Shown piece by piece: positions 11,631 to 22,740 of a stretch of DNA of 64,000 bases. The position numbers and the translations under genes are program-made. Each line of letters starts with the position of its first letter. Within the stretch, counting starts at the first letter, position 1. Source of the DNA: Durusdinium trenchii (taxonomy: Eukaryota > Sar > Dinophyceae > Suessiales > Symbiodiniaceae); assembly GCA_963970005.1 (NCBI GenBank), contig CAXAMN010021273.1, positions 697,546 through 761,545 of the forward strand, in the 5' to 3' direction. Under the pieces are notes generated by a model. It made no database searches. It saw only the letters and a list, made by a program, of their open reading frames with translations, and was not told the DNA's origin.

Positions 11631-14600
11631 ATATGCATAACCTATCCTCTCCACATGTTGAAGAAGAGCCCATCGCAGGACAGCTGGAACCGCTTCGACT
11701 TCTTTTGTGTCATCGTCTCACTGTGACTTGGATCAAACAGCACTTCTTGTCCCCAGGGGTACTTGTAGGGACTGAGCCCTCCGTTCCTAATAATACCACC
11801 GAAACGAAGCCCCAAAAAAGGGTTTCAAAAGAGAACGGATCCGGAGCTGTACATCAGTATATGGACTGCACTCAAGTCTAGCAGCAGTAGTAGCAGCAAC
11901 AGCAACAACAGCTCCAGCAGTTCAACAGGCCCCTGAAAAGGTCCGCGCTAGACACCTCTCACAATTTTTGCAGTTGACATGCCTTTATATTGAGCATCCC
12001 TGTGGTTTGAGTGTGGTTGGAGTTTAAAGGAGATTTAGAAGCGGGCCCCATGGAATTGCGATGAGTGCACCATTTTGGGAAAAGACATTTTGGAAACCAA
12101 CCATATATCAGTACATCGAAGAAGCTAGACTGCTTGCTGTTCTGGGCTCTCTGATCAGTTTTATATACCAATTTTGTCAATTCCATGGTCCTTCAGTGAG
12201 AGTTCCGACAAAAAGCAAACATGTTCGTTCGCCGAGGCTTGGAATCATCCTGGAGCCCGCAGCCTCGGTACGTGTGGTGCGTTTCGCAAGTGGAAACCCT
12301 TCGGATCAGATCCAGGGTGAGGCCTCAATCCCAGACCCGACCTCCGTGGGACTGGAAGATATGAGCCGCGCAAGACCCCCCAAACCACCACCGCCACCCC
12401 AACTAATTGGCAGATATGGCAGTCCCATGGAGCGTCTGGGATATAGGGTAGTTTTCATGTGGTTGCAATGACCTTGTGATGTTTGTGCGAAAAAGAATGG
12501 ACCTGCTGTTTTGATACCTATATGCTTTTGATGTTTAATTATTTTAGTCACGAACTGAGTGAATCCCCTGCCGGGAAAACGTGTTCTAAGAATTTGCTTT
12601 GCTCCTGGACAGCAATTCATGATGAAAGACCTGGTTTTTGACCAGTTGACCCTTTAGGATTCACAGGGGCCAAGCATTGCTGATACCAGATGCCCTCAAA
12701 GTCGAGTGATGAAGAACCCTGTTTGCACTGTTCAGTAGGAAACCTCTCAGCATTGGCTGGAATCTCGCCCAAATCCCTTACTGAGCTCGTTGAATGAAGG
12801 AACAATAATGGAAACACTAGCTGCAACTGAAGACATCGGACACTGAAGACACGTCACATCACGTCACCTGAAGCCACGTCGACGCACGCCGCTGGTTTTG
12901 ATCTTCATCCGATCCAACGGGCTCACCTTTCCCATCCATTCCCATCCATTTTCCCCTTCCAGCAGAGGTGGGTCAGAACCCGAACTAGACTATCCTATAG
13001 GTACTCCTGTAGGGTCCTAGTTCAGGTCACTTATTAACCTTTGTAGGTTGGGCAAATGTGTTTCTGCTCGCAACGTTCAAACATTGGTCGACCCAGCTGG
13101 CACCGGTCTGACCAGACTGGCTGTTCTTCCACCCACCGGAGTCACGTTCCAGGGTCTAGATGACTAACTGAATTGGTCCAAGACTGCTCGGGTCTACTCT
13201 ACCCCCAAAACTCACCAAAGAAACCCCGAACTCCCAGAACGGCTCTTCCGACACACGCGACTCGTCCGACTCACTCGTTCGCGCGGCTCCGACCTCTGCG
13301 CACGCGACTTGACCTCGCCGGCGGGCCCCGGCCCTCAGGGACACCACCACGTTAAACGTCACGGGCGTCACTTCAGTCTTTCGGGTTCTGCGACTCTTCC
13401 GATTGCCTGGGGCACCCGGTGAGACGACGGTCTCGGTGAGACGGACTCGCACCACCGGGGGGGTGCAATTGGTTCCCGAAACGGAGCGAATCGGGAGTGC
13501 CACTGCGAGGATGGTGGCATTCCTATAGAGAGGTTGAACAGACATATAGCCTATAATTAGCCTATATAGCTATATATGTACTATGCTACAAACAGGGTCC
13601 CAGTTCAGGTCTCTCAACCTCTCAACCGGTTTGTGGGAGACGGACGATCGGACCAGGTGCGTGTGTTGGAAGTCGCCAAAAGGGTGCCTACAATTTGTAA
13701 GTACATTATATGTTCTGTATATTATACACTATGTTATTTTGTAGATATGGTATGATGTTCTGTATACAATGATATAGGTTACATTATGTGGTGTGATTTT
13801 CTGTATATACTGTACTATAAGTTACCAGGATCATCCTGTCTGGGTGTCCTGGCTAGACTACCCTACCCTACGTAAATAGGCCTCCAGACAGGGCATTTTT
13901 TGCAAGTGCTAGGTATGTCATGAGTTATGTGTTAATCTCCAAGCTGGGGTACGCCAGTTGCTGGACCATCCTGGAGAATGCTCGCAGGGCGGTATTGTGT
14001 TGATACTGACCGCAGACAAGTTCCAAACCCAAAGCTGCCAAGAAGGCAGTAGGCTGGAGGTAATTTGGTTATATTTGGTTGGGTTTCACAGCAGACAAAA
14101 GTGCAGACAAACAAGGAGACAAGTTGCCCGTTGAAGAAACATGGAAATACCTGGCAAATTGATTGGACACTGATCGATTGGAATCTTCGGAGCTTCGACT
14201 TGTCAAACTGGTTTGTTCATCATCAGATCTTCATGGTTGAGACCAAATCAACCGGAGAACGTCATTCGACCCATTTGCGCTTCAAAGAATCACCAGTCCA
14301 TAGGCCTCAAGCTGTTGACCCCTCCAAAACACAGACCTTCGGACTTGTTTCAACTGAAATACAACGCCGGCCCGAAGCTGCCGTAGTTGGTTTGGTTCCA
14401 TGAATCCTCCACAAACCACCACAGCCAACCACAAAGTGTAAATGGAGTTTCACCAGATACGCATCGAACATATCGAACCCAATCTACAAGCTATCCCACA
14501 GATGTGCAGATGTGATGTTATCTTTAAATTCTTCACACCACATGAACAAACAAGCTCAATGTCTTTCATGTTCTTCTCGATGTCCCAGGATGAAATACCT

Positions 14601-14825
14601 CAAGGGTGTGAAGAAGATTTTTGTCGCACTTGCTGCGCCGGGGCCTTTGGGGCCGACGGCCTTGAGACGCAAGTCGACGCGTGGCACGCTTGATTGGCAC
14701 CTGTTCAGATTGTATAAGATCATATAAGATCATATATAAGATCTATCATATTCAATCATTATGCTTTTAGTTTAGATCCCAATATATCTTAATTATCTAT
14801 ATATTCTATCTAATCTAGCTAGCTG
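11631..14825. other. Gene-poor region, no supported gene
   Basis: Short open frames exist but none shows a family I know. The most protein-like is 12190-12420 on the + strand, with a Pro run (RPPKPPPPPQ) just before a half-copy of the CTCCATG foldback family; it could be an exon. 13826-13890 carries the dispersed GGGTGTCCTGGCTAGACTA motif also found near 41.5 and 52.1 kb. 13150-13500 is GC-rich. Confidence 0.4.
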
Positions 14826-14888
14826 TTTGTTTGGTTTGTCTGTTTGTCTGTTTGTTTGTTTGTCTGTTTGTCTGTCTGTCTGTCTGTC

Positions 14889-14929
<41 letters not shown>

Positions 14930-14938
14930 AGATAGATA
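14826..14938. repeat. Compound microsatellite (TTTG/TCTG)n then (TCTA)n
   Basis: An irregular run of GTTT/GTCT tetramers passes into about eleven perfect TCTA tetramers ending near 14938. It is a simple repeat with no coding frame. Confidence 0.9.
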
Positions 14939-17900
14939 CACATGTATTTTCAAATATACACAGCATTCTGTCCCCATCCTGAGGCAGACAGAACATTCCA
15001 CCAACATCCCATTTTGAATGACAATGTAACGTGATGACCACTCTCCATGTATTCCTTGATCAATCCATTTGTTCAAGCTGCCGTGCAAGTCACAAAAGAG
15101 ATACACCTTGTCATGACTCCGGCAAGGTCTGTACCCAAATTGGTGAATGTCATGGCGATCTTGCTGCTCCTCTTGACCTTGTGCACATCCCAAACTCGAT
15201 TGGATCTGAAACGTGAGGACCACGTCCGAACGAGCACACGACCGGACGACGAACGACGCGGACGACGCCACGCGTTGACAGGTGGCAGCTTCAATGAAAC
15301 ATTGACAGGTACAGCATCTTGGGAGTCAGTTTGTTCTCCACTTTGAAATTTTCTTCTGAAAGTCCGCAATGCAGCTTGGCAAGATATCCGCGGTTTCCGA
15401 TCTGCGGGGCGTGGTGAAGATCCAGTAGACTACGGCGGCACTTTTGTTGGGGGGTTTGGCTTCGGAAGAGAATGTTGAGTTTTTGGTGTCTCGAAGAAAC
15501 AAGTGGCAAATAGTATCACAGAATCCATTCCAACTGAATGGGCTGGGATGCCAGGGAATGTATATATATATATATATATATATTTGTGCTTCCGAATCAC
15601 TGGTTTGTTGGTGGGCAACTAGATCCACCACTGGAGGAATTGCAGGACCCAGGGCCCAACCAATCGATGACACTGCAGAAGCTTCTTTGGGCTCTTGGGA
15701 GGAATTCGGCTCTTGGGAGGCAACCAACATGCAAGAAACTGGGCAGTGTCCCATTAATTACAACTAAGAGTTTACTATTTTGGCAAAATGCCTTTTCTCA
15801 CCATGCTGATCCATTGGGCCTCTGGTAATATGGTCATGGGAGATGCCCAAGAAACCCCGTGTGTTGCACCATTCATCAGTTCAATCAATTCTCCAATCCC
15901 GCATGGTGACCCGGCTCACAGGTGCAGGTGCCAAAGGCCACCTTTGGAGTCATTCCTATCCCAGCCACGACTAATGGGACTGCCATATATGCCTACATTG
16001 ACCGCCCAAATCACCCCAATGTAGGCCTATATGTATGGCACACATGGAGCGTCTGGTATTAATACATATTACATCATATTACGATAAAAGTGACAAGTGT
16101 TGGGAAAGGTGGTTTTCCTCTACCAGCAGTGCTCTAGTTTTGTTTTTAATTAAGAGTGCTGTTTTTCGTCTACCTGGATTGCGTGTGCTCGCATTGAACA
16201 GCAGCATCGTTTCTGATCATGTTGAGTGACGAACAGCGAGACTTTATCACTTAGTGCTTTTGGTCCTGACTCACGATCATCCGGTATTATCACTTGGCGC
16301 TTAGGCTTAAGCGAGACAAACCCAAACTCGAAGACGGGTCGGTTTATGAGATCTTCCTCCAGATGCCTGACGCTGAAATTCCGCACGTTGCCTGACGCCA
16401 AAGTCGACGGCAGGTAATTTCAAAGACTTTGTCGGGCCCTCGGCACTGGAAGCCTGCTGAAACCAGCTGAAACCACATTCACACGCATCTCTTGTGGGGC
16501 TTTTCACTGCATCCCAGAGACTCCATGGCACCTGAATCCATCCCCGTTCGAGGTGAACATCGGACAAAAAGCCAGGGTTTCGGCAGGTGGATTGGTGGCA
16601 CGGAGGCTCCGACCGGATCCTCGAGGTGTAGGGACGGACTGTTCCGCACCAATGCACCCGCTTCCGCGGAAGCCAATGCACTGGAGCCCGAAAGAAGATC
16701 CGATTCGGATGGTTCTGGGAGGTTGGAATCCGAGGTTCGCTTAGCTGCATTGCTCGGTTAAGCCACTGGCCAATGTAATTCGTTGTGGTGCTTTGATCGT
16801 TGAATAGTTTGTTCATGTTTGTGTTTGTTCAATATGTTGGAACCTTCAGATATGAGTGATCCTCAGGATACTGAAGCTTGGCAGAAAAAGACCGGTCTTA
16901 AGACTCGACCCTGTGATGACGACGACGCATGGCGATAGACATCCCTTTCACCAACGGTGGTGTCTACAACTAATTATACTTTGCAGATATTGCAGATACT
17001 ATAGGTCCAGCCACACCACTCGTCATCCTCGTCCTCGTCCTTGGAAGAACATGGGGGCGAACACTGGCTTTCCGCCAAACCAGGAGGTTCCATGATCGGA
17101 GTGCTTTTCAGTCCCAGATCGTGGGTGGATGTGACAGGTGCACCAGACACTCCTTTAGGAACTGATCCCAGACACACCTGGCAAGTGATTATATGCCGAT
17201 CAACTGACTCCTGAAAGCACAACGATGCCGTAAATCATGGAACATGGACACCAATGACCTCGTCTCTGCGACCGTTTCTTCTCTTTGGCACCCAAAAATC
17301 ATCTCGATCCGGAACCGGCCTCCGGCCTGGCCCGCCCTGGCCCGCCCGGACTGCGCCCCTCGGCCGAGGTCCAGGCGTTTATCACCCTCTTTCGGGCCTC
17401 CACGGGTGAAGCCTGGAACGTACTGGGCTGAGACAAGTTGCGGGTGGACAAGTTACCCGTCCCCCGCTCGCGTTTCGACCTCGCTCGCGGCGTTCTTCGC
17501 CCCGTGTCGGATCATCCGGTTGTAATTGATCATCTGGTTGGAGGCTGGAGGTCCTGAATGTAGACTCTTGATCAATAAATCCCCCATATGTCCAATTATG
17601 TCCAATTCATTCCAATTCAATATATGTGTTTTCTTTTTAAATCAACAGTCTACCTTAATTAAGCAGTCATATAGGGTATAGTCAACATCCTGGACACCCA
17701 GGTCCAGGATGACCCTGGTCAAAAACGTCTTTCCACCATCCTCAAGACGAGAAACGGTACGAAACGACGAGAGTCTCAGCTTCTCATGTCGACCAATGGC
17801 CAGAGTTCAGTGTTTTTTTTGGGCCTGTTAGATTCCTGGAACTTTGGGCCTTCTGGCAATCCGTGGGCACCGGGATTAGTGGCTAGAATCTGAAAATTCC

Positions 17901-17947
17901 GGCAAGCCACTCGAAAGATTAAACATAGGTGTCTTTCCGGACACCCG
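14939..17947. other. Gene-poor region with possible isolated exons
   Basis: 15047-15215 (+) encodes a hydrophobic stretch (NVMAILLLLLTLC) preceded by a helical segment, which could be a membrane exon. 16492-16761 (+) and the overlapping - strand frame are both open in a GC-rich stretch, so neither is convincing. A short (TA)n run is at 15559-15583. No gene is supported. Confidence 0.35.
15975..16056. mobile_element. Foldback element, CTCCATG family, second copy
   Basis: The arms are GGGACTGCCATATATGCC and GGCCTATATGTATGGC, with inner CTACATTG and CAATGTAG in inverted order, ending CATGGAGCGTCTGG. The right end matches the copy at 11541-11630; the left end is shortened or rearranged. Confidence 0.6.
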
Positions 17948-18607
17948 TCATGAGTTAATCACTTTCTTCCACGCGTTCCCTCGCCTTGGTTTCTGACGCG
18001 CCCAGGAAATTATGCATGACATTGCCCGACCCTGAGACAGTTTTCCACCGGCGGCGTTGAAGAATTGGAGTGGTTCCCGCAAATTTTGCCGTCGATTGTT
18101 TGATTCAGACACGTCTGGAACGAATGAGGCGCGATCTCCGAAAGAGATCTTTGCATCAGGCGACTGGTGCACGTGAGGAAGCCTGGAAGATGGGTAATGA
18201 TGCTGGGTGTTGACTTGACCTGGGAGGGCTTGGGAGGTAGTGGCCTGGAAGTCCTTATGGATGTCCAATGTTTCAATGCCACGGATCTGACAGGTGCTTC
18301 CTTTAAATGAAGCCTTGGTAAATTGACTGTAGCAGGTATAGCCGGTTACTCGGTTGTCACATGAGGCAACATGCACGATAGGGGCCAGATGGGCTGCTCT
18401 GTTTGCACTAGCGGCTATAGTTGTCCTTTGCCTTGTGCTGCCAGATGATGAGTGTAGAGAAGGGATACCCCCAGCTTGACCCCCTGGTAAAAGATATAAA
18501 AGGAACTTGGACATGCCAAAACCGGTTGTAGAATGTTGTGGATGCTTGCGGTATCCTTGTTCGTCCCCAGGTTTCCTCACCCAGACCATCCATGGAACTG
18601 GAATCAT
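17948..18607 (-). CDS. Open frame of 219 codons, doubtful
   Basis: This is the longest frame in the gene-poor left half. It starts with ATG and has no internal stops, but its composition (many Ser, Gln, His, Arg) resembles translated noncoding DNA. I see no domain, membrane segment or repeat. The opposite strand has no better reading. It may be an accidental open frame. Confidence 0.2.
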   Translation of the reverse strand: MIPVPWMVWVRKPGDEQGYRKHPQHSTTGFGMSKFLLYLLPGGQAGGIPSLHSSSGSTRQRTTIAASANRAAHLAPIVHVASCDNRVTGYTCYSQFTKASFKGSTCQIRGIETLDIHKDFQATTSQALPGQVNTQHHYPSSRLPHVHQSPDAKISFGDRASFVPDVSESNNRRQNLREPLQFFNAAGGKLSQGRAMSCIISWARQKPRRGNAWKKVINS

Positions 18608-18924
18608 TACATAATGATATATATATATAATATTGTTATTAGTTACCTACAATATATATATACATAATATAGGCCCATCAATGGGTGAATTTTACATGTA
18701 TATATGCATGTAGATACAGTAACAATTCCATGCATGGATCCGTTTATCGGGTTACTATATGTTATACCCCAAGTTGTTGCGTCATTATGTTAATAAGTTT
18801 GTTTCTATACATTTTATTTAGTTATTTGTGCACACATGGTTTGGGTCAGTTCTTGGAATCCGAGTCACGGCGTTCACCCGGTGTTTTGCCCTGAAAGGCA
18901 CAGCAGCCTTCACACCGGCAGCCG

Positions 18925-19131
18925 TTGAGGCCCGATTATCTCTTTGACACTGAGAATCAGTTTGAGGCCTTGAGAGACGCGCGGCTGGAGGGATCCATCG
19001 GAACCTGGACGGAAGGCGGAAGGCGGCGATGGCGGCGGGCGCCGTTCGTTGAGATGGTGCGAGAGTTCGAGAGGAGAGTTCGCTGGAAGTATCCACATGA
19101 GGTGGAAGACTCCCGGATCGCTTCTTTTTAA
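18925..19131 (+). CDS. Possible terminal exon, unknown protein
   Basis: A 68-codon frame encodes a charged, helical peptide (FEALRDARLEGSIG, then FVEMVREFERRVRWKYPHEV) and stops at 19129-19131. Residue use looks like real protein, unlike its surroundings. No family is recognised and no partner exon is evident upstream, where 18600-18840 is AT-rich. Confidence 0.3.
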   Translation: MRPDYLFDTENQFEALRDARLEGSIGTWTEGGRRRWRRAPFVEMVREFERRVRWKYPHEVEDSRIASF

Positions 19132-20050
19132 TGTTCTCTCATTGTCACTGATGAGTCGTGATGAGTTCTATTGTCTACCTGGGACATCCCCACTGGGTGT
19201 CCAATGTCCACTGCTAGACTCTTGGCCCGGACCCAGCCAGAAGACGTTACAGGCATGGAGTTAGGTGCCGGTTCCGAACGGAGCAAGGAGGGACCCGACC
19301 GATGATCCACCTCCACGGGCCCTGGATGGGACGAGCCAAACCACCCAGGCCCTCCATGTGACTCCCGGTGAGCCGGTGAGCCGATCGTTTGGCCATTTGC
19401 CATCCATGGCCTTCATCTTCGTACCTGGTGGGGCTCCACCCAAGGAGATTATATACATCATCTATACTCGAAGTGTTGATTTACTGTAATGCAAAGTCAT
19501 AACTGCTTTGGACAGGTGCCAAGTTGGAAGCCACGGCCAAGCGACCCTGCATCCTTGAACGGACAGTCGCCCCTGCTTCTCCTCAAACCTTCCGCGGAAC
19601 CAGCTCCCGTGCAAGGCTCTCTCCGAGAAATGCTTAATTGAGAGGCCCGGACGCACGGTGATACGCTGTGCCGTGGGCGGAGTACCGCTGTGGGCGAAGT
19701 GGCGTGACGGCCGCTGTGTATCAGGTGGAAGACGGTGTGACGGTGTCACCCAGACACTCCGTGTATGGTAATAGTTGGTATACAGAAAGGGACGCCCTGG
19801 AGGCCTCAATTTTTCCACGTGTTCAAAAACGCACATGTTCAGGTGTTTTTGGACAGATGTGAAACATATGTTTTAGAGAATCGACTGTATACCTTTTTGC
19901 ATCTATACAAAGATTTACTTTAAACACGTGTATTCAAGAATACTTTTTGAAAGGGAGGGGGGTCGCCCCATGTTTTTTTGGCGACCCCACCCCTCCAAGC
20001 AGGCCACATGTACTTGGCAAAGTAAATTGAATCTACTAAGTCTATCTAAG
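19132..20050. other. Gene-poor spacer
   Basis: It contains a degraded GGGTGTCC-type repeat near 19185-19205 and a half-copy of the CCCAGACACTCC family at 19748-19766. No gene is supported. Confidence 0.4.
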
Positions 20051-20118
20051 TACCAGGACCCTCCAAGGGGTGTACCTCACAGTACATTCCATTGGGCACC
20101 CCTTGGAGGGTCCTGGTA
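20051..20118. mobile_element. Short foldback element, 68 bp
   Basis: Perfect inverted arms of about 22 bp are present: TACCAGGACCCTCCAAGGGG and its complement CCCCTTGGAGGGTCCTGGTA. A loop of about 24 bp lies between. The flanks (TAAG / TAAT) allow a short TA-type duplication, but this is not certain. Confidence 0.7.
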
Positions 20119-20189
20119 TAATAATTCGAACTATCTATATAATTCACCCCCCACCCTTGGGGGGATCTTCAACGGATGGTTCATGTTGA

Positions 20190-20938
20190 TTGACGCCTCT
20201 ACAGGCCACATGTACTTTGTGTCCAGGAAATGCTAGACTGCGGATAAAACAACACTCTTGTGGTGGGGACATCGAGGCAGTCCACTGGATGGATGTCATG
20301 CAGGTGGTCCGCAACTGTGACCAGTGAGTGTGTGTTAGCTTTTCAAGGCAGTTAGACGGTGTGTTGGGTAGTGCTCGCAGTATTTGTGCTGGCAGGGTTT
20401 ATAGGGTCAAATCCTTGTGAGAGTGCTTGGCCTGCTGCTTGACATTTGTCCATCCATCGATGTAGGAGAGTTCTCCTATGATGCGATGGCCTCTCAGACA
20501 CCCAAACGACTCAAGGCAAAGTTATGCCAAATGAGTTCCCCAGAAGCATTCGCTTACAATTGGAGCATTCATCTACAATCGGGCTTCCAGGGAAGCCAGG
20601 GAGTCAAGCAGGTAAAATTGGATCGTTGACAACCTCCGTGCGAAGGGCCACTCGAAGACAGGCCCTTGTTCGCATCTCAATGTGCCTTGGATTGAGAACA
20701 GGCTCAGGAGTGTGAACTCGAGTATATGCGAACAAGTCTTTGCATGGTTCCGGGGCTACGCCATGATTTCAACAACATGTCGTCCTCAAATCTCTGCTTC
20801 TATTCCGCCAGGCGGCACAATGAAATGATTCGGGCAGGCGACAAGGCTCATTTGAACCCATTTTCTGCCCACAAGCAGGCCAAGAAGAAAGCTGGTACCG
20901 TCAAGCGGCCAGCTAGCACCAAGTACTCTTGCCGCTAG
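20190..20938 (+). pseudogene. Transposase-like gene remnant, C-terminal part
   Basis: Three pieces in different frames read as one protein tail. 20220-20320 gives RLRIKQHSCGGDIEAVHWMD; 20615-20760 gives IVDNLRAKGHSK...LNVPWIENRLRSVN...EQVFAWFRGYA; 20772-20938 gives DFNNM...RRHNEMIRAGDKAHLNPFSAHK and a Lys-rich end. The change of frame near 20765 falls within what looks like a continuous motif (WFRGYA-HDFNNM), so the gene is disrupted unless a tiny intron lies there. The layout (conserved Trp/Arg-rich segment, then RRHNEM and NPFS) reminds me of DDE-type transposase tails common in dinoflagellate genomes. The superfamily is not certain. Confidence 0.4.
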
Positions 20939-21149
20939 GCCGCTAGGCTTATACCAAAAGTACTCCTACAATTTGCCTATACTCCCTTTGTTGTCAGCTG
21001 TTGCTTCATCCGCAAAGTGATCCTTCAATTGATCACATCAACTGCGGCAGCCGTATCCAGGCGGCAACTTGCTGAGTATTAGATACAACAACTTTTTGTT
21101 GTTAGCATTTTATGTCCTATCCGGGAGTCACTCATCTACACTGACATAG

Positions 21150-21350
21150 AGATGCCGATCGTGTCGCAGGTGGTCGTGAGAAAAGAACATTGCCACGTTC
21201 TGGCTTTGTCCACATACACATATAAGTCTGCAAACTTCTGCAACTCAATGAATGGCACACTTGAAAAGATGCTTATTCTTTCAGCATGCATAGTTATTTT
21301 GCTGCTCTATTTACATAGTTTTTATTTCAACTTTGTATATAGCAAATAAA
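21150..21350. repeat. Diverged duplicate, copy 1
   Basis: The segment resembles 22158-22350: both contain GTCGTGA-AAA-GAA, GGCTTTGT, CAAACTTCTGCAA, AATGGCACACTTGAA, TTTCAGCATGCATA and a final TTTTGYTGYTCTATTTA. Copy 1 is uninterrupted and runs on into CATAGTTTTTATTTC. It may be a 3' untranslated region associated with the transposase-like remnant upstream. Confidence 0.6.
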
Positions 21351-22157
21351 TCAGAGTCGATGCGCTTGGGTTCAGAGTCACTTTGAAAAACAGCTTCGGT
21401 TGCAGAGACTTTCAGGTTGCTGTGCTTAGAGGTTGTCCTGCTTGTTGCCCGTTAGAAACAAAACACACGTAGTCAAAATGACACAGAGCCTAGAAAAGGT
21501 AAGTTGGCCGTGCCACTCAATGATCAATGCAGTCCGTTGACCCCATCTTTTGGAACAGCTGGTGCTTTCCAGAGATATGCAGCCTGTCTTGCCACTGGCC
21601 GCTGGTCCTGCCGTCAGCAGTAGGTGACCAATCATGGAAACATGAACATGAACAAAGACATGAACTTGAATTGAAACACCACAAGCAATAGTACCTGCAA
21701 TAATCCAGCTATTCTTGTCCAATGGCGCGGCTATTCTTGTCCTGAAGAATTACAATTAATAACCTGTTGATTCAACACACACACACTCACAGGGGTATAG
21801 GAAAAACAACTTTTGGACTGCGCAGTTGTTCTGTTCATTCTCTGTGGTCACCAAGCTCCCCCACACATTTTGACCCATCACCAAATCTTTCTCCGTTGGC
21901 TTCTGAAGCCTCCACCGCGTCATCAACATCCTGACCCAGTTTCACCACCATCAAACTGACGACTCAGACGATTCAGGTGGCCCAAACAACCGTAGGCGAG
22001 TCACCTTTCAGCCTGAGCCCATGAATGTGAGGGAAAGTCCCAGCAACAAGTCCGGTTGTCAGATTCAGCTCAAGTTGGGATGTCCTTCATATTTTCGAAT
22101 CTGCGGGTTAAATTTCTATAGATCTTTGACCAGGTTTCGAGAATCAAGAATCGAGGC
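21351..22157. other. Spacer between the duplicate copies
   Basis: No supported gene is present. A short frame at 22021-22157 (+) belongs to the run-in of copy 2 and shows no known domain. Confidence 0.35.
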
Positions 22158-22350
22158 AATGACGCCAATCCTGCGCGCGGTCGTGAAAAAAGAAAACACT
22201 GCCTCACATTCAGGCTTTGTACATCTTTGTACACACACACACGTACACACATATCTGCAGGCAAACTTCTGCAAGGTTTCCCTCAATCAATGGCACACTT
22301 GAAGATGTTTTTTTCAGCATGCATATTTATTTTGTTGTTCTATTTATATA
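22158..22350. repeat. Diverged duplicate, copy 2, cut by the retroelement
   Basis: This is the partner of 21150-21350. Similarity ends at CTATTTATATA, exactly where the left end of the retroelement begins. Right of the retroelement, the sequence CTTATAGTTACTT...CTTTGTA resembles the continuation of copy 1 (CATAGTTTTTATTTCAACTTTGTA), so the element appears to have landed inside this copy. Confidence 0.55.
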
Positions 22351-22502
22351 TTCAATCATTTAAGGTAGGCAGGGTCGGTGATGATGAATTATTTGGGAAG
22401 CTTCGAATCAATGTCTCCCAATGTTTGAATGCTCAAGCCAAACTGGGGAGACGCCCCTTGAGGAGCAGTGTCGCTGCTGGTACCTCAAGCTAAACTTTTT
22501 CT
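22351..22502 (+). repeat. Split direct repeat A1 (left end)
   Basis: The repeat begins TTCAATCATTTAAGG and ends CTCAAGCTAAACTTTTTCT. It matches A2 at 39097-39248 with a single difference (AATCAATGTC against AATCAACGTC). It is immediately followed by the ATG at 22519 of the first reading frame, so it probably holds the promoter. Confidence 0.92.
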
Positions 22503-22518
22503 TCCCGGTTCGGACGCC

Positions 22519-22740
22519 ATGGCAAGCGCTGACGAGCAGATCCGCCGCTCTGCTGAACAGCAGAAGCTGGAGCGGTGGTGCGCTGCCCATGGTATCGAAA
22601 GGCCCTCCGACCTAGCGTTTTACTTCGTTACCTACGAAGAAGCGCTGAAGCAGGGCCGCGCGGTGGCGGATGCCTGGGACCAGGCGCGCCGTGAAGCGGA
22701 GCTGGGCGCTGGCCCTGGTGCGAGACATCGTTCGTCGTGA
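22519..22740 (+). CDS. N-terminal piece of the recombinase protein (frame 1)
   Basis: From the ATG at 22519, only 17 bp after A1, the frame encodes MASADEQIRRSAEQQKLERW, a charged helical segment. It runs to AWDQARREAEL near 22705. From there the next frame continues the helix naturally (LALVRDIVRREQ). The native protein therefore seems to start here and shift +1 near 22705, within GAGCTGGGCGCTGG. The remaining codons to the stop at 22740 are probably not used. Either a programmed shift or a one-base insertion explains it. Confidence 0.6.
   Translation: MASADEQIRRSAEQQKLERWCAAHGIERPSDLAFYFVTYEEALKQGRAVADAWDQARREAELGAGPGARHRSS

Noticed and set aside
14880-14940. CRISPR-like or satellite array
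   Set aside because: It is a plain tetranucleotide microsatellite without spacers.
18010-18607. 219-codon - strand frame as a real gene
   Set aside because: Listed only with low confidence: composition is unlike the real proteins in the window and there is no domain.
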